NCBI GenBank assembly: GCA_029432775.1
Contig: JAROAZ010000033.1
Coordinates: forward strand, 1 to 59,322
Direction of reading: 5' to 3'
From: Pontiellaceae bacterium B12227
Lineage (GTDB): Bacteria; Verrucomicrobiota; Kiritimatiellia; Kiritimatiellales; Pontiellaceae
DNA length: 59,322 nt
Shown: in pieces, positions 16,978 to 25,978 of the stretch
Position numbering within the stretch: position 1 is the first letter of the stretch
Layout: each line of letters begins with the position of its first letter
The notes under the pieces: generated by a model
The model's database searches: none
What the model was told of the DNA's origin: nothing
Seen by the model: the letters and a program-made list of their open reading frames with translations, nothing else
Position numbers and translations under genes: made by a program

Positions 16978-19593
16978 GTGAATCCGATAATTCTTAGAAT
17001 CAATGAGTGGGCCACAGATCGGTATACCTGGCAGCTTGATGCCATTCGTCGTATCTGTGAAAACGGTAGTGTAACCGAGAACGATATTGAAGAGTTGGAG
17101 CACATTTGCCTGCGTGCTCATGAGATTCGATTGCCTGAAGGAGCGGCAGTTCCTGAGCCCGTCTCACTTAATCTTGAAGGTAATGCTGTCCGTGACGAAA
17201 TAGTGTCTCCGGTTAGGCTGAGCAAAGTTGCCAACGTCCAACACGTGAACCGGCTAGCTGCGGGACAAGAGCTTACTTTTGCTCCTGAGGGATTGACCAT
17301 AGTGTATGGAAATAACGGAGCTGGGAAATCCGGTTACGGCAGGATTTTGCGTAATGCTTGTAGGGCACGCTACCAGAATAGTGCAGTCAAGAGCGACGTC
17401 TTCACTCCTAGTCCCGGCGAGCCCTCAAGTGCGCAAGTAGATTACTCCGTAGGGGATGACGCAAAATCCTGCAACTGGGTATCGGGACAACAAGCTGACG
17501 CAGAGCTTATAAACATCAGTGTTTTTGATTCAGACTGTGCTGCGGTGCATGTCACGGCTGAGAATGACTTGGCATTCACTCCAGCAGGGCTTGATGTATT
17601 ACCCAAGGTTGGTTCGCTCTTCCGCACATTACGGGATCGTCTAAGTTCCAGGAAACAAACGGCAGAGTCTGCTCGCTCTGCTGTATTTAATGATGTGCAT
17701 ATTCACTCCGGGACACAAGCTGCTCGAAGGATAGGGGCCTTACGTCCTGATACAAATGTAGAGGAATTGAGTACGTTTGCTCAAAGAAGCGATGCTGAAG
17801 TTTCTCGTCAGGAAGAACTTGTCGAGCTGTTGGCTCATGATCCTGCAACTCATGCCCGTATGCTGGGGCTACGAAAGGATCGCATTACTCAGTTAGCGGG
17901 GAAGGTGTCTCGGGGCACTGAACTCTTGACAGATGATGCCGTCATGGAAATCCGTAGGCGCTGGGATGTCGTTATCGCCGCAAAAGGAGCTGCTGAGGCA
18001 GCGGCTACTGACCTGTTTCAGGAAGGAGACCTTCCGGGATTGGGCAATGCGGTATGGCGAAACCTGTGGGAGGCTGCTAAAACGTATTCTGAGTCTTCCG
18101 CATACCCTGATGTGGAGTTTCCTAACATCTCTGCTAATGCGGTCTGCGTATTATGCCAGCAGCCTGTTCAGGGTGAGGCAAGTCAACGACTGGCTCGTTT
18201 TGATGAATTTGTAAAGGGTGAGACTCAGCGACAAGCGGGAATTGCGGAAATGGAGTTGGGGGAAGGTATGCTGGCCTTGGGTCAGTTGGACTTATCTTAT
18301 CCGTCTTTAAGGGACCTGATAGAGGAATTGAAGCTGGAAAACGAAGCTCTGGCTATGCGCGTGCGCCGGGCGATAGTACTTCTTCGTTTAAGGCGAAGAC
18401 GTGTTATCTGGAACGCTGGAGGAAACATATGGAACGCTATTCCAGAACTCCCCGAAGATCTCGTGCAGGAGTTGCAAGCATTAGCCCTGACGCTGGTGGA
18501 GCGACAACAGGAAGCCCAGCGTGCTTCCCAGGCAGATGAGAGAGCCGCCCTGCAACAGGAACTGCGGGAGTTGAAAGCCAGAGAATGGCTGGAGGGGATA
18601 TTGGAAAATGTCCCGCCTGAGATTGATCGCCTTAGTCTCATCCTGAAGTTGGATCAATGCATCGGTGATGTTTCGACAGATGCTGTAACAAGGAAGAATA
18701 CAGAACTTACTGATGAGTTTGTTACAGAAACTTTGTGTGATGCGTTTGCCGCGGAGCTAGATTCAATAGGCTTGAACTATCTTAATACTGAGCTAGTAAA
18801 GGTCGGAGGTCATTATGGAATGTCCCGGTATCAGGTTCAGTTAACTGGGGTGGAGCAAGACGCCAGACTCATGGAGGTAGTCAGTGAGGGAGAGCTGCGT
18901 TCGATTGCACTCTCTGCATTTCTTGCAGAGTTATCTACTAGCGACTCAAGTTCCGGGATCGTATTCGACGACCCAGTCTCCTCTTTGGATCACATCTGGC
19001 GTGAGCGCATAGCATCTCGGCTAATAAGAGAGGCTTCAGATAGGCAGGTTGTTATCTTTACGCATGACATTGTATTTGTGATGACATTGTTGGAGTGCGC
19101 CCAGAAAGCGGATGTTGCACACCTAGCACATTGTATAGAGCGGGCCGGGGCAGTCACGGGGAAGGTCAGAGGTGGTCTCCCTTGGAATGGTTTAAAAGTG
19201 AATAGTAGAATTGGTGTATTGCGTGTCATGTGGGGACGAGCTGAAAAAGTCTTCAGGACTGTGGATGAAGCTACGTATGAGCCGCTCGCTCGGGATATCT
19301 ATGGGGCACTCCGGGAAAGCTGGGAACGGGGTATTGAGGAGGTTCTGTTTAATGATGTAATCCAACGCCTTCGACGAAGTGTGGAAACGAGGAGAATACG
19401 CCAAGTAGCGGGTGATATCTCAGTAGAAGATTACAACACTATCGACGAAAACATGACGCTTTGTTCGAGGTATCTACGTGGCCACGATGATGCAACACCA
19501 TTGAATGAACCAATGCCCGACCCTGAAGGACTAAAGGGGCATATAGATGCCCTGGAGGTCTGGGTCAGTGAAGTTAGACAGCGTCGTCGCTGA
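16978..19593 (+). CDS. AAA/ABC-type ATPase with zinc-hook-like CxxC (RloC/PrrC-related)
   Basis: GTG at 16978 follows AGGGGGA by seven bases, giving 871 residues. Walker A is GNNGAGKS (111-118), preceded by an N-terminal helical region. Long helical or coiled-coil stretches flank VCVLCQQPV with Cys at 390 and 393, like the zinc hook of Rad50 and RloC. The C-terminal half-site has an SEGELR signature (636-641), Walker B IVFDDPVSSLDH (from 661) and an H-loop TH after VVIF. This head-coil-head layout is that of AAA_13-type defence ATPases (RloC, PrrC). I do not see a confident Arg/Glu/His anticodon-nuclease triad in the C-terminus, so tRNA cleavage is not claimed. It sits 27 bases after the methyltransferase-MBL gene and is probably an accessory sensor or effector of that system. 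Confidence 0.7.
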   Translation: MNPIILRINEWATDRYTWQLDAIRRICENGSVTENDIEELEHICLRAHEIRLPEGAAVPEPVSLNLEGNAVRDEIVSPVRLSKVANVQHVNRLAAGQELTFAPEGLTIVYGNNGAGKSGYGRILRNACRARYQNSAVKSDVFTPSPGEPSSAQVDYSVGDDAKSCNWVSGQQADAELINISVFDSDCAAVHVTAENDLAFTPAGLDVLPKVGSLFRTLRDRLSSRKQTAESARSAVFNDVHIHSGTQAARRIGALRPDTNVEELSTFAQRSDAEVSRQEELVELLAHDPATHARMLGLRKDRITQLAGKVSRGTELLTDDAVMEIRRRWDVVIAAKGAAEAAATDLFQEGDLPGLGNAVWRNLWEAAKTYSESSAYPDVEFPNISANAVCVLCQQPVQGEASQRLARFDEFVKGETQRQAGIAEMELGEGMLALGQLDLSYPSLRDLIEELKLENEALAMRVRRAIVLLRLRRRRVIWNAGGNIWNAIPELPEDLVQELQALALTLVERQQEAQRASQADERAALQQELRELKAREWLEGILENVPPEIDRLSLILKLDQCIGDVSTDAVTRKNTELTDEFVTETLCDAFAAELDSIGLNYLNTELVKVGGHYGMSRYQVQLTGVEQDARLMEVVSEGELRSIALSAFLAELSTSDSSSGIVFDDPVSSLDHIWRERIASRLIREASDRQVVIFTHDIVFVMTLLECAQKADVAHLAHCIERAGAVTGKVRGGLPWNGLKVNSRIGVLRVMWGRAEKVFRTVDEATYEPLARDIYGALRESWERGIEEVLFNDVIQRLRRSVETRRIRQVAGDISVEDYNTIDENMTLCSRYLRGHDDATPLNEPMPDPEGLKGHIDALEVWVSEVRQRRR

Positions 19594-19683
19594 GAGGCGC
19601 TTCTGGAACTGCATCTAAGGATACCTTCATTAAGGTGAGAAAATGGCGTATATTAATGCTGGATTAACGATTTGGAGGACAAT

Positions 19684-19869
19684 ATGACGGACACAATGAA
19701 GGCAGCTTGGCTAGGGTTAGTTGGAGTTATCATTGCAGCTGTGATTGGTGCGGTTGTGATTCTTATTAAAAGCGATGATGCTGAATCACAAGATGTCGAT
19801 CAAAATATAGGAAGCGATGGGGTAGGTATAATTCATACAGGTGATGGGGATGTAAATCTTGGTAAGTAA
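19684..19869 (+). CDS. Small single-span membrane protein with HTGDGD motif
   Basis: ATG at 19684 has GGAGG five bases upstream. The 61 residues comprise a short N-terminus, one strongly hydrophobic helix (about residues 9-28, Gly/Ala/Val/Ile-rich) and an acidic tail ending GVGIIHTGDGDVNLGK. The final motif is nearly the same as one at the start of the mature lipoprotein encoded next (AVVHTGSGDINIG), and the two genes overlap by 11 bases. Short Gly/Asp motifs of this kind occur ahead of TPR domains in bacterial conflict proteins. The pair may assemble at the membrane through this shared beta-strand-like tag. This is inference from the repeat and overlap only. Confidence 0.65.
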   Translation: MTDTMKAAWLGLVGVIIAAVIGAVVILIKSDDAESQDVDQNIGSDGVGIIHTGDGDVNLGK

Positions 19870-21508
19870 ATACAGGGCTGTATTGTTTTTGCTCCCCATC
19901 TTTCTTCTTTATGTGGGTTGTAAGCCACGTAATGAAGTCTCCCAAGAGGTGTTTGCGGGAGGGACAGCTGTAGTTCATACGGGTAGCGGAGATATCAATA
20001 TCGGCTATACCAAAGAGCAGTTCGAAGAGAAACTAAAAAGACGTCAACAAGAGTTGAGTGTAGCTTTGCGGGATTCTATAGAAGCCGAATTCGACGAACA
20101 GTATCGAATAAAAGTGGAGCAGGTTGAGAAGAAGCTTGAGACGGTAGAGCTATCATTCAATGATCATATTGAGGGCCTGATGAAGCGGATTCTTAGGCTA
20201 GAAAGTATAGAAGAGTTTGTTCCGAATGAGTTATATAAATCATTACAACAAGCGATGGCAAGTGGAGATGCTGATCTAGCTGACGAATTACTGCAGAAAA
20301 TTGAGTCCATCGCGTCACAATATGTTCATGTAGCCAGCGAGGTTGCATGGCAAAGAGGGGAAATAGCTCTTGATCAGATGCGCTATGTAGACGCGTTAAA
20401 TCACTTTGATCGAGGGCTGGATCTAAATCCAGAAAATAGCAACTGCATAAATGGTATAGGTCAGGTTCGGCATATACAGCGGGATTATAACGGTGCAGTA
20501 GAGTTATTTCGGCGAGCTATAGACTGCGGAATTAAGGTTTATGGTGAGAATCACTTATTTGTTGCTATCTATCGAAATAATCTTGCCGCTGTATGGACTG
20601 ATCTAAGGCAATACAACAATGCCCTCTCTTCCCATGAACGGGCTCTAAATACTAAGCTAAAAGTGCTAGGTGAGGAGCATCCCTCAACTGCAATTAGTTA
20701 TATCGGCGTTGGTTCGGCGTTGTGTGATCTTGGCGAATATCGGACAGGTCTCGGTTTTTATGAACAGGCCTTGGTTATCAACATGAAGGTTTATGGGGAA
20801 AGTCATCCATCAACGACTAGTGTAATGCATGATCTTGGTATGATATATACAGAATTAGGAGAATATGAAAGTGCTGTAAGATATCATCAGATAGCACTGC
20901 AAAGTGATTTGAAAACATATGGGCCAACGCATGTTGAGATTGCCAGAGGCTACAATCACTTGGGAAGAGCGCTGAAAAATATGGGTTCATACAGGACTGC
21001 TATAAACTGGTTTGAAAAAGCACTCAGTATTTATATTAATTCTGAAGGCGAAGACGATCCGAATGTGGCAATTAGCCGTAACAATTTAGGAGTAGCATGG
21101 AAAAACCTTGGGCAATATCAAAAAGCTATAGGGTATTATCGGTTGGCTTTGAGTAGTGACCTGAAAACCTATGGTAAGGACCATCCTATTGTTGCACGGC
21201 GTTTTAATAATCTAGGTCTAGCACTTTTGGAAGTTGGCGACTATGAAGAAGGATTCTCGTGTTTAGAATCAGCGTTGGGGAGTGATGTGAAAACGTACGG
21301 AGCAGACCATCCTAAAGTAGCTCTCAGGCAGCATAATATAGCTTATGCCTGGTTGAAGGCCGGCAAATACCAATATGCTATAAATTACCTTGAACTTGCA
21401 CTTTCGACGTTTGAGTCAAAACTCGGCCATGATCATCCATATACCGCTGCTACACGTGCTGACCTTGTCTTAGCCAGAGAGGAGCAGGCGCGTGGCTTTG
21501 TTCGGTAG
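19859..21508 (+). CDS. TPR (kinesin-light-chain-type) lipoprotein
   Basis: The start is probably TTG at 19859, which overlaps the previous gene; no ATG precedes the signal sequence. The 549-residue product has a hydrophobic signal (VLFLLPIFLLYVGC) with a likely lipidated Cys at 21, then the motif TAVVHTGSGDINIG (36-49), a coiled coil (about 52-115), and from about 160 to the end some eight to nine 42-residue TPR_12 repeats with the LG-x-Y-x-x-A and YG-x-x-HP spacing of kinesin light chain. TPR arrays of this class act as protein-binding scaffolds or ligand sensors. Its place inside the nuclease operon and its membrane anchor suggest an envelope-side sensor or inhibitor, but no catalytic domain is present. 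Confidence 0.75.
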   Translation: MVSKYRAVLFLLPIFLLYVGCKPRNEVSQEVFAGGTAVVHTGSGDINIGYTKEQFEEKLKRRQQELSVALRDSIEAEFDEQYRIKVEQVEKKLETVELSFNDHIEGLMKRILRLESIEEFVPNELYKSLQQAMASGDADLADELLQKIESIASQYVHVASEVAWQRGEIALDQMRYVDALNHFDRGLDLNPENSNCINGIGQVRHIQRDYNGAVELFRRAIDCGIKVYGENHLFVAIYRNNLAAVWTDLRQYNNALSSHERALNTKLKVLGEEHPSTAISYIGVGSALCDLGEYRTGLGFYEQALVINMKVYGESHPSTTSVMHDLGMIYTELGEYESAVRYHQIALQSDLKTYGPTHVEIARGYNHLGRALKNMGSYRTAINWFEKALSIYINSEGEDDPNVAISRNNLGVAWKNLGQYQKAIGYYRLALSSDLKTYGKDHPIVARRFNNLGLALLEVGDYEEGFSCLESALGSDVKTYGADHPKVALRQHNIAYAWLKAGKYQYAINYLELALSTFESKLGHDHPYTAATRADLVLAREEQARGFVR

Positions 21509-21599
21509 AATGAATACCTGTTCGTATAAGGCAAAAAGCAACAAGGGCGCTGTTGTGGTTTTTGCTGAAGAAATATGATTGATATCTGTGAGGTTATAG

Positions 21600-23666
21600 A
21601 TGGCTCGTCAGTACATAGAAGTTAACGAACTGGTAAAAATGATTGAAGGTGGGACGTTGCAACTGCCGGAGATCCAGCGCAGGTATGTGTGGCAGGCTCC
21701 CCGGGTGCGCGATCTTATTGACTCCCTCTATCGTAGTTATCCGAGCGGATCGATCCTTGTATGGCAGACGAACGAGGACGTACCTACGCAGAGCATGGCT
21801 GTGGAGCAGAATATGTCTGCCATAGGCAGGATGTTGCTCTTGGACGGGCAACAGCGGCTGACCTCCCTGACTGCGGTTTTACAGGGCAAGCTGGTTTCGG
21901 TGCGTGGGCGTAAAAAGCCGATAGATATTCTGTTTAACCTGGAGCACCCAGAGGTCACCGAGTTCGTGGAGGTCGAGGGGGATGAGGAGCCGCTTTCTCT
22001 GGGTGCTGCAGACTCGGAGGTTGGCGAGGATGAGAATGGGGATGACCCCGACGAAGGATTGTCACTTCAGGAACAGTTGAAGAATCGCACGTTTGTGGTG
22101 TCCAGCAAGGCTATGGCCCAACTGCCGAACTGGGTGTCTGTTACGGAGGTATTCTCAACTTCGAGCGATACACCATTTCTAAAGAAGGCAGGTGTGACAA
22201 GCCTAGATGATCCGCTACTCGTCAGATATACAACGCGTCTTCAGAAGCTCCGTAATATCGCTAAATACTCTTATGAAATGCATGTTCTTGAAAGCCGCTA
22301 CGCCTATGAGGAAGTGGCGGAAATCTTTGTGCGGGTGAACTCCAGCGGCATGAAGCTGCGGTCGTCCGACCTCGCCCTGGCCCAGATATCGGCCAAGTGG
22401 CGCAATGTCCTTGTAGAACTTGATGCGTTCGCCGTGCAGATGGCGGAGCACGACTTCAATCTTGATACCAACGTGCTTGTGCGCATGATTGTGGTATTCG
22501 CGACTAAGCAGTGCAAGTTCCAGCGTGTAGGCGGCTTGAGCGAGGAAAAGTTGAAGGACGCATGGGAGAAGTCCAAGAAGGGGTTGGAGTATGCGGTGAA
22601 CTTTATGCGGGCCAACGCCGGGATAGAAACCGACTCCCTGCTGTCGTCGCCGATGATCTTTGTTCCGCTGGCCGTCTACAGCCAAATCCATGAGGACAAC
22701 CTGACAGCGGACGAGCTGAACCGCTTGAAGTATTGGCTTTATCTGGCCAATGCCAAAGGGCGCTATTCCTATGGCACGAGTGAGACGCTACTGAACGAGG
22801 ACTTGAAGGCCGTGTTTGAGGGCAAGGGGGCTGACAGCCTGGTTCGCCATATTAAGCGCCAGTTCGGTCGCCTTTCCATTGACGCAGAGGACGTAACAGG
22901 TCGGCGTAAAAATAGTCCGCTCTTCTACATGGCCTATCTGGCCCTCAAGGACAACGGGGCTAAGGATTGGTATAATGGCCTTGGGCTATCGTTAACCCAC
23001 CAAGGCACCTATCACTACATTCAGCATCACCACATCTTTCCTAAGTCTCGTCTGAAGGATGCCGGGTACGAGACCTCGGAAATCAACGAGATCGCCAACC
23101 TGGCCTTTATCGGTGGTGACACCAACCGCCGGATCAGTAACAAGCTGCCCGTTGACTACTTTCCAACGGTCATCGAAAAGCAGGGAGAAGAGGTGCTGGA
23201 GAGCCAGTTGGTTCCTGTGGCTCCAGAGTTGCGTGACATCAACAATTACCGTCAGTTTCTCGAAGAGCGGCGGGAGGAACTCGCCTGTGTAATCAACACC
23301 TTCATCCTCAAGTCCCGGGGTATCAAACTGGACGTTGTTCTGGAACGTCTTGTTGATGAGTGGGACAAGGAGCGCCTCGAACATCCTGAAGAGGAGATGC
23401 GATCCGCCGCCGGGGTGACAGAAGATCTCTGGAATGGTGAGTACTCTGATGGATGTGCCTACCTCGAGGAGCAGTCTAACAGTATGACCATTTCCGAGGT
23501 AATCCGGAACGAAGTTATGAACATCTACGGGGGGCTCCTCTGGTCGGGCATGGAGGGGTATCTCAACAAGTTGCCAGATTCCGCTTTGGAAACGATGAAT
23601 CTGGAGGAGTTTACAGAAACCTTTGTTTGCGGGCTGCAAAGCGATGGGGACTTTCCTATCGACTAG
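21600..23666 (+). CDS. GmrSD-like DUF262/HNH restriction enzyme
   Basis: A 688-residue protein starting at ATG 21600. The N-terminal DUF262 (GmrS-type, ParB-related NTPase) region shows LPEIQRRYVW, SYPSGSILVW and the signature DGQQRLTSL from 82. An acidic insert follows. The C-terminal part has HHHIFPKSRL (from 476) and IANLAFIGGDTNRR, the DUF1524-type HNH nuclease of GmrD. Fused GmrSD proteins are modification-dependent enzymes that use NTP hydrolysis to cut DNA with modified cytosines such as glucosylated hydroxymethylcytosine. Here the HNH motif is intact. It lies in the defence operon 91 bases after the TPR gene and would complement a methylation-based system by attacking phages with heavily modified DNA. 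Confidence 0.8.
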   Translation: MARQYIEVNELVKMIEGGTLQLPEIQRRYVWQAPRVRDLIDSLYRSYPSGSILVWQTNEDVPTQSMAVEQNMSAIGRMLLLDGQQRLTSLTAVLQGKLVSVRGRKKPIDILFNLEHPEVTEFVEVEGDEEPLSLGAADSEVGEDENGDDPDEGLSLQEQLKNRTFVVSSKAMAQLPNWVSVTEVFSTSSDTPFLKKAGVTSLDDPLLVRYTTRLQKLRNIAKYSYEMHVLESRYAYEEVAEIFVRVNSSGMKLRSSDLALAQISAKWRNVLVELDAFAVQMAEHDFNLDTNVLVRMIVVFATKQCKFQRVGGLSEEKLKDAWEKSKKGLEYAVNFMRANAGIETDSLLSSPMIFVPLAVYSQIHEDNLTADELNRLKYWLYLANAKGRYSYGTSETLLNEDLKAVFEGKGADSLVRHIKRQFGRLSIDAEDVTGRRKNSPLFYMAYLALKDNGAKDWYNGLGLSLTHQGTYHYIQHHHIFPKSRLKDAGYETSEINEIANLAFIGGDTNRRISNKLPVDYFPTVIEKQGEEVLESQLVPVAPELRDINNYRQFLEERREELACVINTFILKSRGIKLDVVLERLVDEWDKERLEHPEEEMRSAAGVTEDLWNGEYSDGCAYLEEQSNSMTISEVIRNEVMNIYGGLLWSGMEGYLNKLPDSALETMNLEEFTETFVCGLQSDGDFPID

Positions 23667-23682
23667 ATATTATGGAGGTTAC

Positions 23683-24732
23683 ATGAAGATTCTACAGAAA
23701 AACGGGCGTGAGTACCGCCTGCCGGGCTCCCTGAATCCATTTCAGGAAGAGCTGTATGTCCACCTCATAGACTGGAAGCGGGAACAAGTTACATCTGAAC
23801 CGGGGCTACATCGCCATAGAGGTGTGGATATTCCGTATGATGCCATCTTGCCTGAAGAATATGTCAAGGAGGGCCACATGCCGCATTTATATGCGCAGAC
23901 GGCCTCCGTCCTAGGAGAGCACCGGAAGCGCAATCCCTTCCGGATTCATAAACACTTCTATCATATGGCGAGTTCTCAGGCTGCCAATCTTAACCTCTTC
24001 CTTCCCGTCCTCCACCATCGCCGGGCCAGCGACATTCTACGCGCCATCAATCCGGACGTGGAGTCTCTCGATACCGACCAGCTTGATAGCGGTTACTGCA
24101 TTGAGTACTGGGGTGGCAACTATCAGGAGAGGGAGGCCGGAATGGGGCTCCTTGGAGATAAAACCAAGGCTGCAGGCACCGATACTGATATCGCCATCGC
24201 CTACCGGGATCATGATGGAAACTCCTGTCTCTGGCTTATTGAACACAAGTTGACCGAGCACGAGTTCACGACGTGTGGAGCTTCCAAGAGCCGGGGACGT
24301 AAGCCCTGCCATGATTGTGATCGCTCGTATGCGGACATTCTGGAGAATCCATTCACCTGCTACTACCACGATGTCCGAAAGTTCAACTACTGGAGGATAA
24401 CGGATGAACACCGCCGCTTTTTCCCGGGAGCGGAGAAGTACACCTCATGCCCTTTCCGGGGAGGCATGAACCAGCTGTGGCGCAATATGCTACTGGCCCT
24501 TGCTATCGAGCAGTCGCCGGAATACTCCTTCAAGAAGGTCACGTTCTCTGTGGTGCGGCATCCCCGTAACGATGCGTTAATGCCAACGATGGATGAGTTC
24601 GAGGAGTTGGTAGGGCACAGTAGCCGTTTTTCTCACTTCACATCAGGGGACGTTGTTAGGGCCGCATCCTCATGTGTGGATAGCGACCTTGATAAGTGGG
24701 TGCAGTGGTATACGGATCTGTACGGTCTATAG
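23683..24732 (+). CDS. PD-(D/E)XK-type restriction endonuclease (PGN_0703-like)
   Basis: ATG at 23683 follows GGAGG by six bases; 349 residues. The probable catalytic core is GTDTDIAIAY (165-174) followed by WLIEHKL (184-190), which supplies an Asp and a Glu-x-Lys as in PD-(D/E)XK nucleases. A Cys-rich segment (CGASKSRGRKPCHDC, from about 198) may bind zinc. The arrangement resembles the PGN_0703 group of putative restriction endonucleases. The gene starts 16 bases after the GmrSD-like stop, so the two are probably co-translated. The substrate specificity cannot be read from sequence. Confidence 0.65.
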   Translation: MKILQKNGREYRLPGSLNPFQEELYVHLIDWKREQVTSEPGLHRHRGVDIPYDAILPEEYVKEGHMPHLYAQTASVLGEHRKRNPFRIHKHFYHMASSQAANLNLFLPVLHHRRASDILRAINPDVESLDTDQLDSGYCIEYWGGNYQEREAGMGLLGDKTKAAGTDTDIAIAYRDHDGNSCLWLIEHKLTEHEFTTCGASKSRGRKPCHDCDRSYADILENPFTCYYHDVRKFNYWRITDEHRRFFPGAEKYTSCPFRGGMNQLWRNMLLALAIEQSPEYSFKKVTFSVVRHPRNDALMPTMDEFEELVGHSSRFSHFTSGDVVRAASSCVDSDLDKWVQWYTDLYGL

Positions 24733-24742
24733 GAGTCAGGGA

Positions 24743-25951
24743 ATGCCGGAAGTGAAGCGCAATAAAGATGGTGTAATAATAAATGCTGCTGAGCTGACGC
24801 ATGAAGATGTAGTTGGAGAGCAAGTCGAATGTCCGGCCTGTCATGACAAGGTATTCAAACAATGGCCTCTGGGGTGGGACGGCCATGCTGGGCATGCCTG
24901 CTCTGCTCTTAACGGGGATACGCAGGAGGTTCGTAAGGAAGAGTTCAAGGCAAAGTATCGCCACCTGTTTCGGCCTGAAGCTTACGCAGTTCCCCTAGAT
25001 ATTATTACGGCAGCTACAGGTGAGTACATTGATGAACTTTGCTCGCTGCGGATGAATCCGAATCCGGTCAGTGGCCAGAAGAGTCCTCACAAGCCAGCCA
25101 TGCTCTTGGCAATTATTGACCTCATCTCATCGGGGGCAGTCTCGGTAAATCACTTTGAATATGGGCCTGAGCTGTTGGAACACTTCCGGCTGTACTTCGA
25201 TGCAGTAAAGACCGATGCGGACTCATTCACTCCACTCAATCCATTCTGGCACCTTAAGACATCATCTTTCTGGCACCATACGATTGTTTCCGGCAAGGAA
25301 GATGCCTATAGGCACATGGGACGGCCACGCGGCCCTAATGTCATGGGAGAGGTGGTCACGGGTGTGGAACTTGACGACGAACTCTTCTCGCTGTTCCTCA
25401 ACCCTGATACACGGGCTGAGATCAGGGAGGCGCTCATTGCCCGTTACTTCCCTCAGCAGCATGAGGCTCTAGTTGCAATAGCACAGCAGGAAGAGGCTGT
25501 TGGAGTCTATGCCGAAGCCATGCAGGGGCTGGTCGAAGGACGTGTAAGTGAAACTCCAGATATCTCAGGCCCTGCCCGCGATCTGGCTTTCGCCCGTATT
25601 GTGAAGCGAGCATACCACCATCAGTGTGCGGCGTGTGGTTTGCGTGTATTCTTTCAGGGATTCTCTCTGGTCGATGCCGCCCATATCATACCTTTCTCCA
25701 TCTCTCATGATGACGACCCAAGGAACGGCATGTCGCTTTGCAAGAACCATCACTGGGCTATGGACCAGGAATTGATCTTCCCCTGTGCTGACAACAAGTG
25801 GCGCGTCCACAATGACCTCGATGATCGTGTGGATGCCCAGCGCTCTCTCATCGCTTTGGATGGTAAGTCGATTCTTCTTCCAGACCAACCGAAGTATGCC
25901 CCTAGGCAAGACGTTTTAGCTTGGCGGGAGAATCGGATGCAGGCTGTTTAA
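24743..25951 (+). CDS. HNH endonuclease with sulfur-binding-domain-like region (ScoMcrA-type)
   Basis: ATG at 24743 has AGGAG upstream and starts ten bases after the previous stop; 402 residues. The N-terminus carries a Cys/His cluster (CPACHDK to GHAC) like a small zinc finger. The middle (SPHKPAMLLAIIDLISSG to FWHLKTSSFWHH) resembles the sulfur-binding domain of phosphorothioate-dependent McrA enzymes. From about residue 290 an HNH nuclease follows: CAACGLRV, VDAAHIIPFS (His near 314) and NGMSLCKNHHWAMD. Enzymes of this family cut phosphorothioated or methylated DNA (type IV restriction). If so, the operon stores three different nucleases aimed at modified DNA. The HNH call is strong; the sulfur-binding call is moderate. 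Confidence 0.72.
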   Translation: MPEVKRNKDGVIINAAELTHEDVVGEQVECPACHDKVFKQWPLGWDGHAGHACSALNGDTQEVRKEEFKAKYRHLFRPEAYAVPLDIITAATGEYIDELCSLRMNPNPVSGQKSPHKPAMLLAIIDLISSGAVSVNHFEYGPELLEHFRLYFDAVKTDADSFTPLNPFWHLKTSSFWHHTIVSGKEDAYRHMGRPRGPNVMGEVVTGVELDDELFSLFLNPDTRAEIREALIARYFPQQHEALVAIAQQEEAVGVYAEAMQGLVEGRVSETPDISGPARDLAFARIVKRAYHHQCAACGLRVFFQGFSLVDAAHIIPFSISHDDDPRNGMSLCKNHHWAMDQELIFPCADNKWRVHNDLDDRVDAQRSLIALDGKSILLPDQPKYAPRQDVLAWRENRMQAV

Positions 25952-25978
25952 TTCTACAGCCCTCAAGATAACGATATT

